Source: Flavobacteriales bacterium
GTDB lineage: Bacteria > Bacteroidota > Bacteroidia > JACJYZ01
Length of the DNA stretch: 64,000 bases
NCBI GenBank assembly: GCA_020635855.1
Contig: JACJYZ010000002.1
Coordinates: 558,001-622,000, forward strand
Direction of reading: 5' to 3'
Shown here: positions 1 through 8,516 of the stretch, piece after piece
How positions within the stretch are numbered: the first letter of the stretch is position 1
How the letters are laid out: every line of letters starts with the position of its first letter
Position numbers and translations under genes: made by a program
The notes under the pieces: model-generated
What the model was told of the DNA's origin: nothing
Database searches by the model: none
The model's input: the letters and a program-made list of their open reading frames with translations, nothing else

Positions 1-477
1 GGAGATCTTGCCCGACGGAACCTTCACCTTGAACGGTGTGGTGATGGTGACATTTGCTTCCGGTAGCAGTGGTTCGTTCAGCGTAAGTAGGGCGATATCT
101 ATATGTTGGGGGTCATAAGACCATTTGATGTCTTTGCCGTTTGCCTGGAAGTGCAGGCTGTCGATCCATCCCTTTGATGATTCATCGGCATCGAACAATG
201 ACCGGTTCCCTTGGTCCACCAACTGTTTGCCCAAGGCAGTTTCATTGTTTTTGTAGGCATTCGGCCAGATGTGAAAATAGAGTTCCCTGAGGGTGTCGGG
301 GGAATGGTTGGTATACACCACCGTTTCGTTCGCGCTCAACATGTGGTTTACATCGTCGAGGCTTACGTGAATGGTGTAATCCACTGATTGTTGGAAGTAG
401 GTCTTTTCCTGTGCAACAGACCGGCCTGCGGTGATCAGTGCGAAAAGGCTCAAAAAGAAAGATGCGGATTTTTTCAT
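1..477 (-). CDS. M1-family metallopeptidase, N-terminal part (cut by window edge)
   Basis: Partial gene: the ATG is at 477 and the frame is open through base 1, so only about 159 N-terminal residues are visible. They start with a signal peptide (MKKSASFFLSLFALITAG), then a beta-rich segment with the motif NHSPDTLRELYFHIWPNAY. That motif is typical of the N-terminal domain of Bacteroidota M1 (aminopeptidase N-like) metallopeptidases. The HExxH zinc site would lie outside the window, so activity cannot be judged. The gene begins 38 bases after the stop of the thioredoxin-like lipoprotein gene and may be co-transcribed with it. A weak -7-like element (TAACTTTA, 506-513) lies between them. Family call by motif only. 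Confidence 0.75.
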   Translation of the reverse strand, partial: MKKSASFFLSLFALITAGRSVAQEKTYFQQSVDYTIHVSLDDVNHMLSANETVVYTNHSPDTLRELYFHIWPNAYKNNETALGKQLVDQGNRSLFDADESSKGWIDSLHFQANGKDIKWSYDPQHIDIALLTLNEPLLPEANVTITTPFKVKVPSGKIS

Positions 478-515
478 AGCGCGTATCGGACGCTCATTCA
501 TCCTGTAAAGTTACA

Positions 516-1706
516 TCAACCCAGCACCTCTTTTAATTTCTGTTCCAGGGATTCACCTCTCAGATTTCTTGCGATGATCTTTCCGTCTTTGCCTATGAGA
601 ACAGTGGAGGGAATGGACGTGATGCCGTACACCTGGAGGATGGGGGAAGACCAGAATGCCAGGTCACTCACGTGTATCCAGGTGAGGTTGTCGTCTTCGA
701 TGGCTTTTACCCAGGCATCTTGGCTTCGATCAAGACTTACGGCGTAAATCTCAAAACCCCGTTTGTGGTATTCTTTGTATACGCGTACCACGTTGGGGTT
801 CTCGGCACGACAGGGTCTGCACCAGGAGGCCCAGAAATCAATCAATACCACTTTGCCGCGCAGGCTAGACAGGGATATGGGTTTCCCGCTGGGGTCATTC
901 AATGTGATCTCCGGAGCATCCAGTCCGGGTGCCAGTTTGGCTTCCATCTCATGGCGTGCTTTTGCTTCGGCGATTTCGGCTTTGATATTGTCGATCCGCA
1001 ACTTGAGGGTTTGCACGTGTTTGGAATTGGGGTATGTCTTGTCCAGGGAGGTTGCTACCTGTTCGAAATATTTCAGGTCGCCTTCCGATGATGCGTCGAA
1101 TACCATGTCTCGTCCGATGCGCTGGTAAAGGGCGATGATGGTGGAAAGCGATCCGTCGTGCGTTTGTATAAAGGAGATGGAGTGTTGGCGCAGGTCTTCC
1201 TTCATGCGTTGGTACTCGGCTTCGAGTCCGGCCTTGATGCTGGGGAAGTCGGGCGTGTTCTGTGCAGACTGGAAGATTTGAGACAAAGAATCCAGTGCGT
1301 GCATCTGTTGGGTGGCGAAATCCGTGAGTTCACTGATCTCGCCTGATCCGGTTGAGCCTTCCACTTTGTATGTGCGTTGCAGATCGTTGAGGTCACCCGT
1401 CAGTTCGATGTTCTCCATGCTGTCGGTCAGCAGGGTAAGCACGCGCCCGGACGTATGTGCATCCTTGCCGAAACGCAACAGGTAGAATCCCATTTCGCTG
1501 ACGCGGGTATTCAACTCAAAGTGACCATTGGCATCCATGGCTGTGGAGTCCAGAAGGATGGTTGTGTTCGGGAGCAATTCTTCCAGATAAACCCACCCTC
1601 CCGGTGAATTGGTCATGTCACCTTCAATGCTGGGTGCCTTCTTTCCGCAGGATGCCACCAGGAAAGTTGTCACACAGGCAATCGCAATCTTGCTAAATCG
1701 TTTCAT
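516..1706 (-). CDS. TlpA-like thiol:disulfide oxidoreductase lipoprotein (DUF4369-type N-terminus)
   Basis: 396-residue exported protein. The signal peptide ends in a lipobox (FLVASC, Cys about 20), so it is a probable lipoprotein. Residues about 25-130 resemble the DUF4369 domain often found N-terminal to Bacteroidota thioredoxin-like proteins, and about 130-250 is helical. The C-terminal 140 residues are an AhpC/TSA-Redoxin thioredoxin fold with WASWCRPC (C296/C299) and a cis-Pro segment SIPST. The CxxC pair supports a periplasmic thiol-disulfide exchange role, as in TlpA/ResA proteins; the substrate cannot be read from sequence. ATG at 1706 is preceded by a good promoter at 1738-1768. Confidence 0.88.
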   Translation of the reverse strand: MKRFSKIAIACVTTFLVASCGKKAPSIEGDMTNSPGGWVYLEELLPNTTILLDSTAMDANGHFELNTRVSEMGFYLLRFGKDAHTSGRVLTLLTDSMENIELTGDLNDLQRTYKVEGSTGSGEISELTDFATQQMHALDSLSQIFQSAQNTPDFPSIKAGLEAEYQRMKEDLRQHSISFIQTHDGSLSTIIALYQRIGRDMVFDASSEGDLKYFEQVATSLDKTYPNSKHVQTLKLRIDNIKAEIAEAKARHEMEAKLAPGLDAPEITLNDPSGKPISLSSLRGKVVLIDFWASWCRPCRAENPNVVRVYKEYHKRGFEIYAVSLDRSQDAWVKAIEDDNLTWIHVSDLAFWSSPILQVYGITSIPSTVLIGKDGKIIARNLRGESLEQKLKEVLG

Positions 1707-1737
1707 GGCAGGGGATTAGGTTTACGTTGGTTGCCGA

Positions 1738-1768
1738 CAAAGATAAGGTCTTTGCCATAAAACCGAAA
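1738..1768 (-). promoter_or_regulatory. Promoter of TlpA-like gene
   Basis: On the minus strand the -7 box TATCTTTG (1738-1745) matches TAnnTTTG exactly, and TTTC (1765-1768) sits 19 bases upstream as a 3/4 match to the -33 TTTG box. The gene start at 1706 is 31 bases downstream of the -7 box. Confidence 0.55.
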
Positions 1769-1809
1769 CCTCCCCTCAGAAGATTGGATTTGCTGGTTTT
1801 TTCAGGGGT

Positions 1810-3186
1810 TTACGGATTGATTTTGGAAATCCGTGTATGAAAACGGACATCGCCGGAAATGAGTGACAGCATATAAATGGATTCCGGTAGTCCTTCCAGC
1901 GAAAGGTTCTCATCCGCGGTAGTTCCCGACAAGACGCGCCGACCGTCCATGCTGTACACTTCGTACCGAACAACCTGTCCTGTCATTTCCTCGGGGAAGC
2001 GGACGTGTAACCGACCTGTGGTCGGGTTCGGATACACGCGGCAGGAGCGTGGTTTCGGATGATCACCCGTTGATGATATCACCTGGCTGACATCCAGCAC
2101 GAACAGGCCGTACTGCATGTCGGATACCAGCACATGGCCGGATGGAAGGAAAGGATAACAGCCCCATGCGCCTCGATAGGAGTCGTGGTCACCGGCGGAG
2201 TAGGTGCGGTAATAGCCGCGCTTGATGGGGTTCGCCGGATCCGATATATCATACAGTTCAAATCCGTCGTGGTAATAAGCAACATACAGGTAATCGCCTT
2301 TGATGAGCGGGTTGTGGGCCATGGACATTGAATCCACGCCGGAGCCGAATGTGGCCACGACCTTGATATCGGATAGGTCAGATACATCCAGCATTTTCAG
2401 ACGATATCCGTGGTTTTCATCGGCCATTACATAATGTTTGCCGTCTTCCGAGAGCCATCCCGAATGGTTATAACCTTTATCCGGGTAGGTGTCGATGCTT
2501 CCGAGGGCGTGAAAGTTTGAGGTGTCGGTGAAGTCCATCACCACCATTCCATTGTACCCATTGTGGCAGAAGCCGGTGTCGTTGCGCACATAGATGTCGT
2601 GAACGGTGCCCATGTCGTTGTACACCTTCAGCAATTGTGGTAACTCGGGGTTCTGCAGGCTATAGACTTCAAGTCCTTTGTATCCCCTGGCCGTGGATGT
2701 AACCGAGCAAACGTAAAGCCGGACGGTGGCCGAATCGATGAAGATGTTGTGGGAGCGTTTGAACAGGTTGCGCGAATCATAGACTACGTGTACACTGTCG
2801 GGTAGGTAGGAGATGTCTGCGATCTGCAGCGTACTTTCGCCTTCATCGCTGACCATGTAAAGGTAGTTGCCGTAATCATGAAAATCGCGGTGAACGATCT
2901 GGTTGGTTGAGACCGCACCTTTTACGAAGGCCACCGGAACGCTGTTGACTGCATCCGTCACATCAAAGATGTGTGTGCCCTGGGTGGAGCCTATCACCGC
3001 ATATTCGCGGTTGTTGCGGGTGAATCCCCAGATCTCGTTGTACCGGTTGTTGTAGGAGGCGGATCCCGCAATGGTGGTATCGTTCCAATGGTACAGCAAA
3101 GTAACGTTGCTGTCGATCTGGGCCATGGCGGGCACAAGACACGCCACAATCAGGCTGCAGGTAAGCAGGATGTGTGAAAGTCGCAT
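1810..3186 (-). CDS. Choice-of-anchor B family protein with T9SS type A sorting domain
   Basis: 458-residue secreted protein. I use ATG 3186 (MRLSHILLTCSLIVACLVPAMAQ-type signal peptide, cleavage after AMAQ) rather than an in-frame TTG at 3192. Residues about 25-370 carry the features of choice-of-anchor B proteins, a beta-propeller-like fold (YNNRYNEIWGF, SHNIFID, GTVHDIYV, YNHSGWLSEDGKH, Y-x-MADENHGY). The last 85 residues are a type A T9SS sorting domain beginning near RVYPNPTTGRLHV. It is therefore expected to cross the outer membrane by the T9SS and be anchored or released. The function of the propeller is unknown. Confidence 0.85.
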   Translation of the reverse strand: MRLSHILLTCSLIVACLVPAMAQIDSNVTLLYHWNDTTIAGSASYNNRYNEIWGFTRNNREYAVIGSTQGTHIFDVTDAVNSVPVAFVKGAVSTNQIVHRDFHDYGNYLYMVSDEGESTLQIADISYLPDSVHVVYDSRNLFKRSHNIFIDSATVRLYVCSVTSTARGYKGLEVYSLQNPELPQLLKVYNDMGTVHDIYVRNDTGFCHNGYNGMVVMDFTDTSNFHALGSIDTYPDKGYNHSGWLSEDGKHYVMADENHGYRLKMLDVSDLSDIKVVATFGSGVDSMSMAHNPLIKGDYLYVAYYHDGFELYDISDPANPIKRGYYRTYSAGDHDSYRGAWGCYPFLPSGHVLVSDMQYGLFVLDVSQVISSTGDHPKPRSCRVYPNPTTGRLHVRFPEEMTGQVVRYEVYSMDGRRVLSGTTADENLSLEGLPESIYMLSLISGDVRFHTRISKINP

Positions 3187-3220
3187 GGGCAAAGGATTTC
3201 CTAATGCCCAATGTACGGAA

Positions 3221-4036
3221 TCAAAATGAAGAGATCAAGGCCTTCATCACGGCGGTCATTTTCGGCTCGGCCTGGCTGGCCACAGCAATCACCTTTTCAA
3301 TGCTCACTTCTTCGATCCGGCCTTCCACGCCCAGGTCGGTGATAATGGAAATGGCGAAACACGGTAGTCCCATTTGGCGTGCAGCAATCACCTCGGGTAC
3401 GGTTGACATCCCCACGGCATCCGCGCCCAGCATCCGCAGCATTTTGTATTCGGCCGGACTTTCCAGGTGAGGGCCGGGTACGGCTACATATACACCTTCA
3501 TGCGCCCGTATTTTTAATGTGGCTGCAAGTTCAAGTGCCAGGCCACGCATTTTCGGGTCGTAGGCGTGGAGGAGGTCGGGGAACCTAGGACCCCATTCCG
3601 GATTGTGCTTGCCGCGTAGCGGTGGATCGGGTAGGAATTGGCTGATGTGATCGGAAATGATCATCAGGTCTCCTTTTTCATAAGAAGGGTTGAGACCGCC
3701 GCTGGCATTGGACACGATTAACCTTTCTATGCCGAGGTGTTTCATTACGCGAATGGGGAAAACCACCTCCTGCATCGAATATCCCTCATAATAGTGGAAA
3801 CGGCCTTCCATGGCCACAACCGGGTGATGGTTGATTTCTCCGAACAGCAGGTTGCCCGAATGGCTTTCCACGGTGGATAACGGAAAGTGGGGAATGTCTT
3901 TGTAAGGGAGGCGGGCCTGAATGGTAATTTCTTTGCTGAGTGCACCCAGTCCGGTGCCCAGCACAATGCCGGTGCGTGGTTTGAAATCGGTTTGTGAAAG
4001 GATGTAATCAACTGCGGATTGGATCTCTTTTGACAT
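3221..4036 (-). CDS. punA: Purine-nucleoside phosphorylase (PNP-I type)
   Basis: 271-residue cytoplasmic enzyme catalysing phosphorolysis of purine nucleosides to base and ribose-1-phosphate (purine salvage). Signature segments of the trimeric PNP family are visible: phosphate-binding GTGLGAL near the N-terminus, MEGRFHYYEGY, SNASGGLNPSYEKGD and the purine-binding VGMSTVPEVIAAR. Length is normal for the family. The start overlaps the end of lpxK by 29 bases, so the two are probably translated from one transcript in the order lpxK-PNP. The symbol punA follows common use and could equally be pnp or deoD-like in other schemes. Confidence 0.92.
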   Translation of the reverse strand: MSKEIQSAVDYILSQTDFKPRTGIVLGTGLGALSKEITIQARLPYKDIPHFPLSTVESHSGNLLFGEINHHPVVAMEGRFHYYEGYSMQEVVFPIRVMKHLGIERLIVSNASGGLNPSYEKGDLMIISDHISQFLPDPPLRGKHNPEWGPRFPDLLHAYDPKMRGLALELAATLKIRAHEGVYVAVPGPHLESPAEYKMLRMLGADAVGMSTVPEVIAARQMGLPCFAISIITDLGVEGRIEEVSIEKVIAVASQAEPKMTAVMKALISSF

Positions 4037-5075
4037 GGGATTCGATGATTTGATAAAAACGTTGTTTGTCGTTGTTGTTAATTACGACCGAAATCGGCAG
4101 GTAATAAGGTCGGGCATTTTCTAGCAGGGCTTTGAAGGATGGTGTTCTCAGTCGTGCCGCATCTTTCTCGGTGGTCAGAAACAGCCTGTTGTCAACCGGA
4201 AGTTGCTGAAAGGTCGTGATCATATGCTTCACGTCACGGTCGGTGAAGTTGTGGTGATCGGGATAGGTCATCGGTGTTACGAGGTTGCCAGCCTGTTCCA
4301 GGTATTTGATCAATGGTTCCGGGTTGGCGATACCGGTGCAAAGCAAGATGTTTTTGCCTGAAACGGATGAAACGGAAGGATGACCATCGGGCCAGACGGG
4401 TTGTATTGCTTCGTATCGGATGGATGCAAAAAATATATGTTGATTCGGTGTTGGGCGGATGCGATCCAGGATTGGTTTCATCTCCGCTTTCCGGGCATCT
4501 TCCGGAGTTTTGGTTACAATGATGATGTGGGCCCGCTTTCTACCCGACCAGGGTTCGCGCTCCAGGCCGGCGGGCAGAAGGAAATTGGAACGGAAGAAAT
4601 GGGCGTATTCTATCAAGAGTACATTGCAGTTCGCTTTCACATAACGGTGCTGGAACGCATCGTCAAGTATCACTGCTTCTATATCGGGGTAATCGGTCAG
4701 TATTCTCTGTATACCATGTCTCCGGTTTTCATCCACTGCAACAATCCATGCCGGATGGCGGTTCACGCGTTGCATGGCCTCGTCTCCCACGGAAACGGCA
4801 CCGGCGTCGGGTGTGGCGTATAGGAAGCCCTTCGACTTGCGACCGTATCCACGACTCAGCACGGCTATTTTGTGGTCGGCCGACAGATGACCGGTGATGA
4901 AATCCACCATGGGCGATTTACCGGTGCCTCCTGATTTCAGGTTGCCCACGGTAATAACCGGTACCGGAAAAGTTTGTTCCCTGAACCAGCCCATGGTGAA
5001 CAGCACATTCCGGAAGCGGACGCCGGCACCGTATAGGATGGAGAAAGGAAGCAAGAGGTATCGCCAGGTTTGCAT
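4008..5075 (-). CDS. lpxK: Tetraacyldisaccharide 4'-kinase (lipid A biosynthesis)
   Basis: 355-residue membrane-associated kinase that phosphorylates the 4' position of the lipid A disaccharide precursor. A Walker A motif GNLKSGGTGKSP follows an N-terminal hydrophobic segment, and the characteristic VILDDAFQHRYV is present about 110 residues further on. Length is normal. I take ATG 5075 as the start instead of an in-frame TTG at 5084, because the TTG overlaps the probable -7 promoter box. The gene is divergent from the Nif3-like gene across a 73-base gap and is followed by PNP with a 29-base overlap. Confidence 0.93.
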   Translation of the reverse strand: MQTWRYLLLPFSILYGAGVRFRNVLFTMGWFREQTFPVPVITVGNLKSGGTGKSPMVDFITGHLSADHKIAVLSRGYGRKSKGFLYATPDAGAVSVGDEAMQRVNRHPAWIVAVDENRRHGIQRILTDYPDIEAVILDDAFQHRYVKANCNVLLIEYAHFFRSNFLLPAGLEREPWSGRKRAHIIIVTKTPEDARKAEMKPILDRIRPTPNQHIFFASIRYEAIQPVWPDGHPSVSSVSGKNILLCTGIANPEPLIKYLEQAGNLVTPMTYPDHHNFTDRDVKHMITTFQQLPVDNRLFLTTEKDAARLRTPSFKALLENARPYYLPISVVINNNDKQRFYQIIESHVKRDPIRS

Positions 5076-5081
5076 GCCGCC

Positions 5082-5089
5082 CAAAAGTA
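5082..5089 (-). promoter_or_regulatory. Promoter -7 box of lpxK
   Basis: TACTTTTG on the minus strand, an exact TAnnTTTG match ending six bases before the lpxK ATG. No good -33 box at 19-21 bases upstream was seen. The position implies a transcript with little or no leader. Confidence 0.5.
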
Positions 5090-5113
5090 CAAAACCGCAT
5101 CGGATCTGAGCCG

Positions 5114-5144
5114 TTTGTGTCGCCTGTCAAAATCCGTACTTTTG
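5114..5144 (+). promoter_or_regulatory. Promoter of Nif3-like gene
   Basis: TTTG (5114-5117), 19 bases, then TACTTTTG (5137-5144): a full match to the Bacteroidota vegetative promoter. The -7 box ends four bases before the ATG at 5149, so the mRNA is probably leaderless. Confidence 0.65.
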
Positions 5145-5148
5145 AGCC

Positions 5149-5943
5149 ATGTCACAAGTTACCATTGGCGATGTTGCAGCCTGCCTGGAGGTATGGGCGC
5201 CGCCGCAGCTGCAGGAGTCGTATGACAATGCAGGTCTGATTACCGGAGATCCCGCCGGCGAAGTCACGGGGGTGATGGTATCCCTGGATTGCACGGAAGA
5301 GGTGGTGATGGACGCCGTGTCACGTAACTGTAACATGGTGGTGTCGCATCATCCCATTGTTTTTCAGGGATTGAAGAAATTCAGCGGGGGAAGTTATGTG
5401 GAGCGTGCCTTGATTGCAGCAATCAGAAATGGCGTGGCGCTGTATGCGATCCATACCAACCTGGATGCCGTGCCGGACGGAGTGAACGCCATGATCTGCA
5501 GAAAGCTCGATCTGGAGCCGGAAGGGGTGCTGCGGCCCAGGCAAGCCGGACAACCCGAGGGTTCCGGTATGGTGGCCCGGCTCTCCAAGCCCATGGAAGA
5601 AAAAGCATTTCTGAAACAGGTGAAAGAAAGGATGGGGGTGTCGTGTCTGCGGCATACCCGGCTGCTTGCAAGGCCCGTACAACGGGTGGCCTTGTGTGGA
5701 GGGTCGGGGAGTTTCCTGATTCCGGACGCCCTACGTGCCGGCGTGGATGTTTTCATTACGTCTGACATCAGGTACCACACCTTTTTTGACGCAGATGGCA
5801 GGATCCTGCTGGTGGACATCGGGCACTATGAAGCCGAGCAATTCACACAGGAACTCATAGTGGCGTATGTTAAAGAAAAATTTCCTAATTTTGCGGTTCT
5901 CTTAACGGAGATCATAACAAACCCCATAAAATATTTGGTATAA
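5149..5943 (+). CDS. Nif3-like dinuclear metal centre protein (YbgI/DUF34 family)
   Basis: 264-residue cytoplasmic protein of the Nif3/YbgI family, whose members form hexamers around a dinuclear metal site. Seen: the N-terminal WAPPQLQESYDNAGL motif, the metal-ligand segment VVSHHPIVFQG, IHTNLDAVPDGVN, and near the C-terminus TSDIRYHTFFDADGR followed by DIGHYEAEQ. The molecular function of the family remains unsettled. It starts almost on its promoter (5114-5144) and its stop is three bases before the next gene, a zinc-ribbon protein. The Nif3 plus zinc-ribbon pairing is common in bacteria and suggests functional linkage. Confidence 0.92.
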   Translation: MSQVTIGDVAACLEVWAPPQLQESYDNAGLITGDPAGEVTGVMVSLDCTEEVVMDAVSRNCNMVVSHHPIVFQGLKKFSGGSYVERALIAAIRNGVALYAIHTNLDAVPDGVNAMICRKLDLEPEGVLRPRQAGQPEGSGMVARLSKPMEEKAFLKQVKERMGVSCLRHTRLLARPVQRVALCGGSGSFLIPDALRAGVDVFITSDIRYHTFFDADGRILLVDIGHYEAEQFTQELIVAYVKEKFPNFAVLLTEIITNPIKYLV

Positions 5944-5946
5944 CCT

Positions 5947-6897
5947 ATGGCCACCGCAAAATCAGCTTCCAACAAGAAAGCCACGGAAACGAAAGCGAAG
6001 AAACCTGCTGCCAAGACCGCCAGCAAAGCCGAAAAGACTCCGAAGCCAGCTAAATCCGCCCCTGTAAAATCTGAAAAGAAAGCTCCTGCAAAAGCGGAAA
6101 AGGTGGAAGCAGCCAAACCTGCTGCACCTGCTCCGGCATCCAGCAAAGCGGCTGCCAAGGTAAGCCACGCGGTTGAAGAAAAACTAAGGGCTCTCTACAG
6201 CCTGCAGGTAATCGATTCAAGCATCGACAAGATCCGTACCGTGCGCGGTGAGCTTCCCCTGGAGGTACGTGACCTGGAAGATGATATTGAGGGACTTGAG
6301 ACCCGTGTGAACAACTATACCGACGAACTCAAGGAACTGGAAACCCAGATCTCTGAAAAGAAACAGGCGATTAAGGATTCCAAGGAACTGATCAAGAAAT
6401 ATTCCGAGCAACAAAAGAACGTTCGCAACAACCGCGAGTTCGAATCCCTGAACAAGGAAGTAGAATTCCAGAACCTGGAAATCCAGCTTTCCGAAAAGCG
6501 CATCAAGGAATTCGAAGTGCTGATTGAGCAGAAAAAGCAAATGATTGATGAGGCGGATGGCAGACTGAACGAGCGTCGAAGTGATTTTGACCACAAGAAG
6601 AAAGAACTAGACGACATTATCAAAGAAACCCAGAAGGAAGAAGAAGAGCTGGGACGGAAGTCTAAGAAGGCAGAGGCGGTGATTGAAGAAAGATTGCTGA
6701 CCGCATACAAACGCATCCGTGAAAATGCGCGCAACGGCCTGGCTGTCGTGTCCATTGAACGTGAAGCCTGCGGAGGATGCTTCAACCAGATTCCGCCGCA
6801 AAGGCAGTTGGATATTCGTACCCGTAAGAAGATCATCGTTTGCGAGCACTGCGGTCGCATCCTGGTGGATTCTGATCTGGCAGCGGAAATCTCCTGA
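5947..6897 (+). CDS. Coiled-coil C4 zinc-ribbon protein (COG1579-like) with Lys/Ala-rich N-terminus
   Basis: 316 residues. The first 75 or so are Lys/Ala/Pro-rich low complexity, probably disordered and basic. About 80-260 is a long charged coiled coil. The C-terminus holds two Cys pairs, ACGGC and CEHC, forming a zinc ribbon. This is the layout of COG1579/HP0958-like proteins, proposed to bind nucleic acid; that role is from family knowledge. The basic tail is longer than in the typical family and may aid RNA or DNA contact (inference). It is translationally adjacent to the Nif3-like gene (three-base gap). Confidence 0.85.
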   Translation: MATAKSASNKKATETKAKKPAAKTASKAEKTPKPAKSAPVKSEKKAPAKAEKVEAAKPAAPAPASSKAAAKVSHAVEEKLRALYSLQVIDSSIDKIRTVRGELPLEVRDLEDDIEGLETRVNNYTDELKELETQISEKKQAIKDSKELIKKYSEQQKNVRNNREFESLNKEVEFQNLEIQLSEKRIKEFEVLIEQKKQMIDEADGRLNERRSDFDHKKKELDDIIKETQKEEEELGRKSKKAEAVIEERLLTAYKRIRENARNGLAVVSIEREACGGCFNQIPPQRQLDIRTRKKIIVCEHCGRILVDSDLAAEIS

Positions 6898-6946
6898 TCG
6901 AAACAGCAAACACATTGACTTTACAGGGCATTCAGGTTCAAACCGG

Positions 6947-8515
6947 ATGCCCTTTTTGCTACATAACCGATTTTATCCGGTGAGGTTGAATACAAACATC
7001 CGTTCTGCACGATCAATCGTTTCGTTTCTTGCCATGATGTTGTTCATCGCCGGGCCGGTCAGGGCTTCATTCGAATGGACCGAAGGCGCACGGCAGGCCT
7101 ATCACAGCATCATCACCCTCCGTTTTCAGGATGGGCGCAGGCAGCTGGAAGCGGAAAAGCAGCTTCATCCCGATAACGACATCCTTCCATTTATAGAAAA
7201 TTATATTGATTTCCTGACTGTCTTCCTGCATGAGAACAAGGCCGAGTTCCAGCAACTGTTACCCAACAAGGATGCCCGCCTGAAATTGCTGGATGAAGCT
7301 CCCAAAAATTCCCCCTGGTACCTGTTGACACATGCGGAAGTAAACCTGCAGTGGGCCTTTGCCAGGCTTCGATTCGGTGAGTACATGCCGGCTGCGATGG
7401 AGATCAATAAAGCCTATCGTCTGCTAACACGCAATGCGAAACTATACCCTGATTTTATTCCTAACAGGAAAAGCCTGGGACTCTTGCATGCATTGATCGG
7501 CACCATTCCGGATGAGTATGCATGGGCGAAGAACCTGATTGGTGTGGAGGGATCTGTGTCTCAGGGTGTGAACGAAATGATGTCTGTGCTGGAAGCCGCC
7601 GGTCGCCAGGAAGATCTGGCTTTCCTCAAAACCGAAACATTCTTCCTGGTGACCTTTGCCCAGCTTAACCTGGAACTGGAAGGCATCTCCGTTACGCCCG
7701 GATTCAAGGCGCTGATTGGCCAGCTGTTTACAGAGGATGAATATGCGAACAATCCCTTGTATGTATACTCTTCGGCCCGTATTGCCATGGATCAGGGCGA
7801 CAATGAAAAGGCAATATCCATTCTGCAACGCCGTCCGACAGATACGGCGTACGAACCCTTCCCTTACCTTGAATACCTGCTGGGAACGGCACTGCAGGGT
7901 AAACTTGATGCTGGCGCCGCTGTCTATTTTGAATCTTACCTGAAGCACTTCAAGGGAAAAAGTTATTTGAAAGCCGCCCGGCAGCGCCTCGCATGGATCC
8001 AGTTGCTGGCTGGCAATGAAGCCAGGTACCGGGAAATCATGGAACAGGTGAAAACATCCGGAAATACCACCCTTGGCGCCGATAAACAGGCCATGCAGGC
8101 TGCGGAGTCGGGTGTGGTGCCCAATGTCAAGTTGTTGAAGGCGCGCCTGCTCTTCGATGGTGGTTATTTCAACAAGTCGCTGCAGGTATTGGTGGCAGAC
8201 GGGAATGCCCGGGGCTTTGATACCCGGGAGGAAAGGGTGGAATTTGTCTACAGGCTGGCACGCATTCACCAGGAACTGCAACATGCTGACAAGGCCAAGA
8301 CTTATTTCGATATGACCATTCGTGACGGGGAAACACTTCCGTTATACTATGCCGCCAATGCAGCATTGCAACTGGGGATGATGTATGAGAAGGAAGGTGA
8401 CTTGGAAGAAGCCCGCAAGTACTACCGCAAATGCATCTCCCTGAAAGACCATGAATATGCACAAAGCCTGAGCCAAAAGGCCAAGGCCGGACTCAATCGC
8501 GTCGGGGAGAAGTGA
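6947..8515 (+). CDS. TPR-repeat exported or membrane-anchored protein, unknown function
   Basis: 522 residues from ATG 6947. The frame is open further upstream, but that part overlaps the zinc-ribbon gene and is not protein-like. A hydrophobic segment at about 24-45 (SIVSFLAMMLFIAGPVRA) is a signal peptide or anchor. The rest is alpha-helical with tetratricopeptide-like repeats, clearest at the C-terminus (YYAANAALQLGMMYEKEGD followed by EARKYYRKC). It probably acts in the periplasm as a protein-interaction scaffold (inference). An ATG at 7034 would shorten the signal region and cannot be excluded. Its stop lies one base from the end of the convergent porin gene. Confidence 0.75.
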   Translation: MPFLLHNRFYPVRLNTNIRSARSIVSFLAMMLFIAGPVRASFEWTEGARQAYHSIITLRFQDGRRQLEAEKQLHPDNDILPFIENYIDFLTVFLHENKAEFQQLLPNKDARLKLLDEAPKNSPWYLLTHAEVNLQWAFARLRFGEYMPAAMEINKAYRLLTRNAKLYPDFIPNRKSLGLLHALIGTIPDEYAWAKNLIGVEGSVSQGVNEMMSVLEAAGRQEDLAFLKTETFFLVTFAQLNLELEGISVTPGFKALIGQLFTEDEYANNPLYVYSSARIAMDQGDNEKAISILQRRPTDTAYEPFPYLEYLLGTALQGKLDAGAAVYFESYLKHFKGKSYLKAARQRLAWIQLLAGNEARYREIMEQVKTSGNTTLGADKQAMQAAESGVVPNVKLLKARLLFDGGYFNKSLQVLVADGNARGFDTREERVEFVYRLARIHQELQHADKAKTYFDMTIRDGETLPLYYAANAALQLGMMYEKEGDLEEARKYYRKCISLKDHEYAQSLSQKAKAGLNRVGEK

Positions 8516-8516
8516 C

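Noticed and set aside
6719..6946. Upstream extension of the TPR protein inside the zinc-ribbon gene
   Set aside because: It overlaps conserved coding sequence in another frame, and the extension is Arg/Ser-rich and not protein-like.
7442..8284. 280-codon open frame opposite the TPR gene
   Set aside because: No protein-like features; the plus-strand frame has clear TPR repeats.
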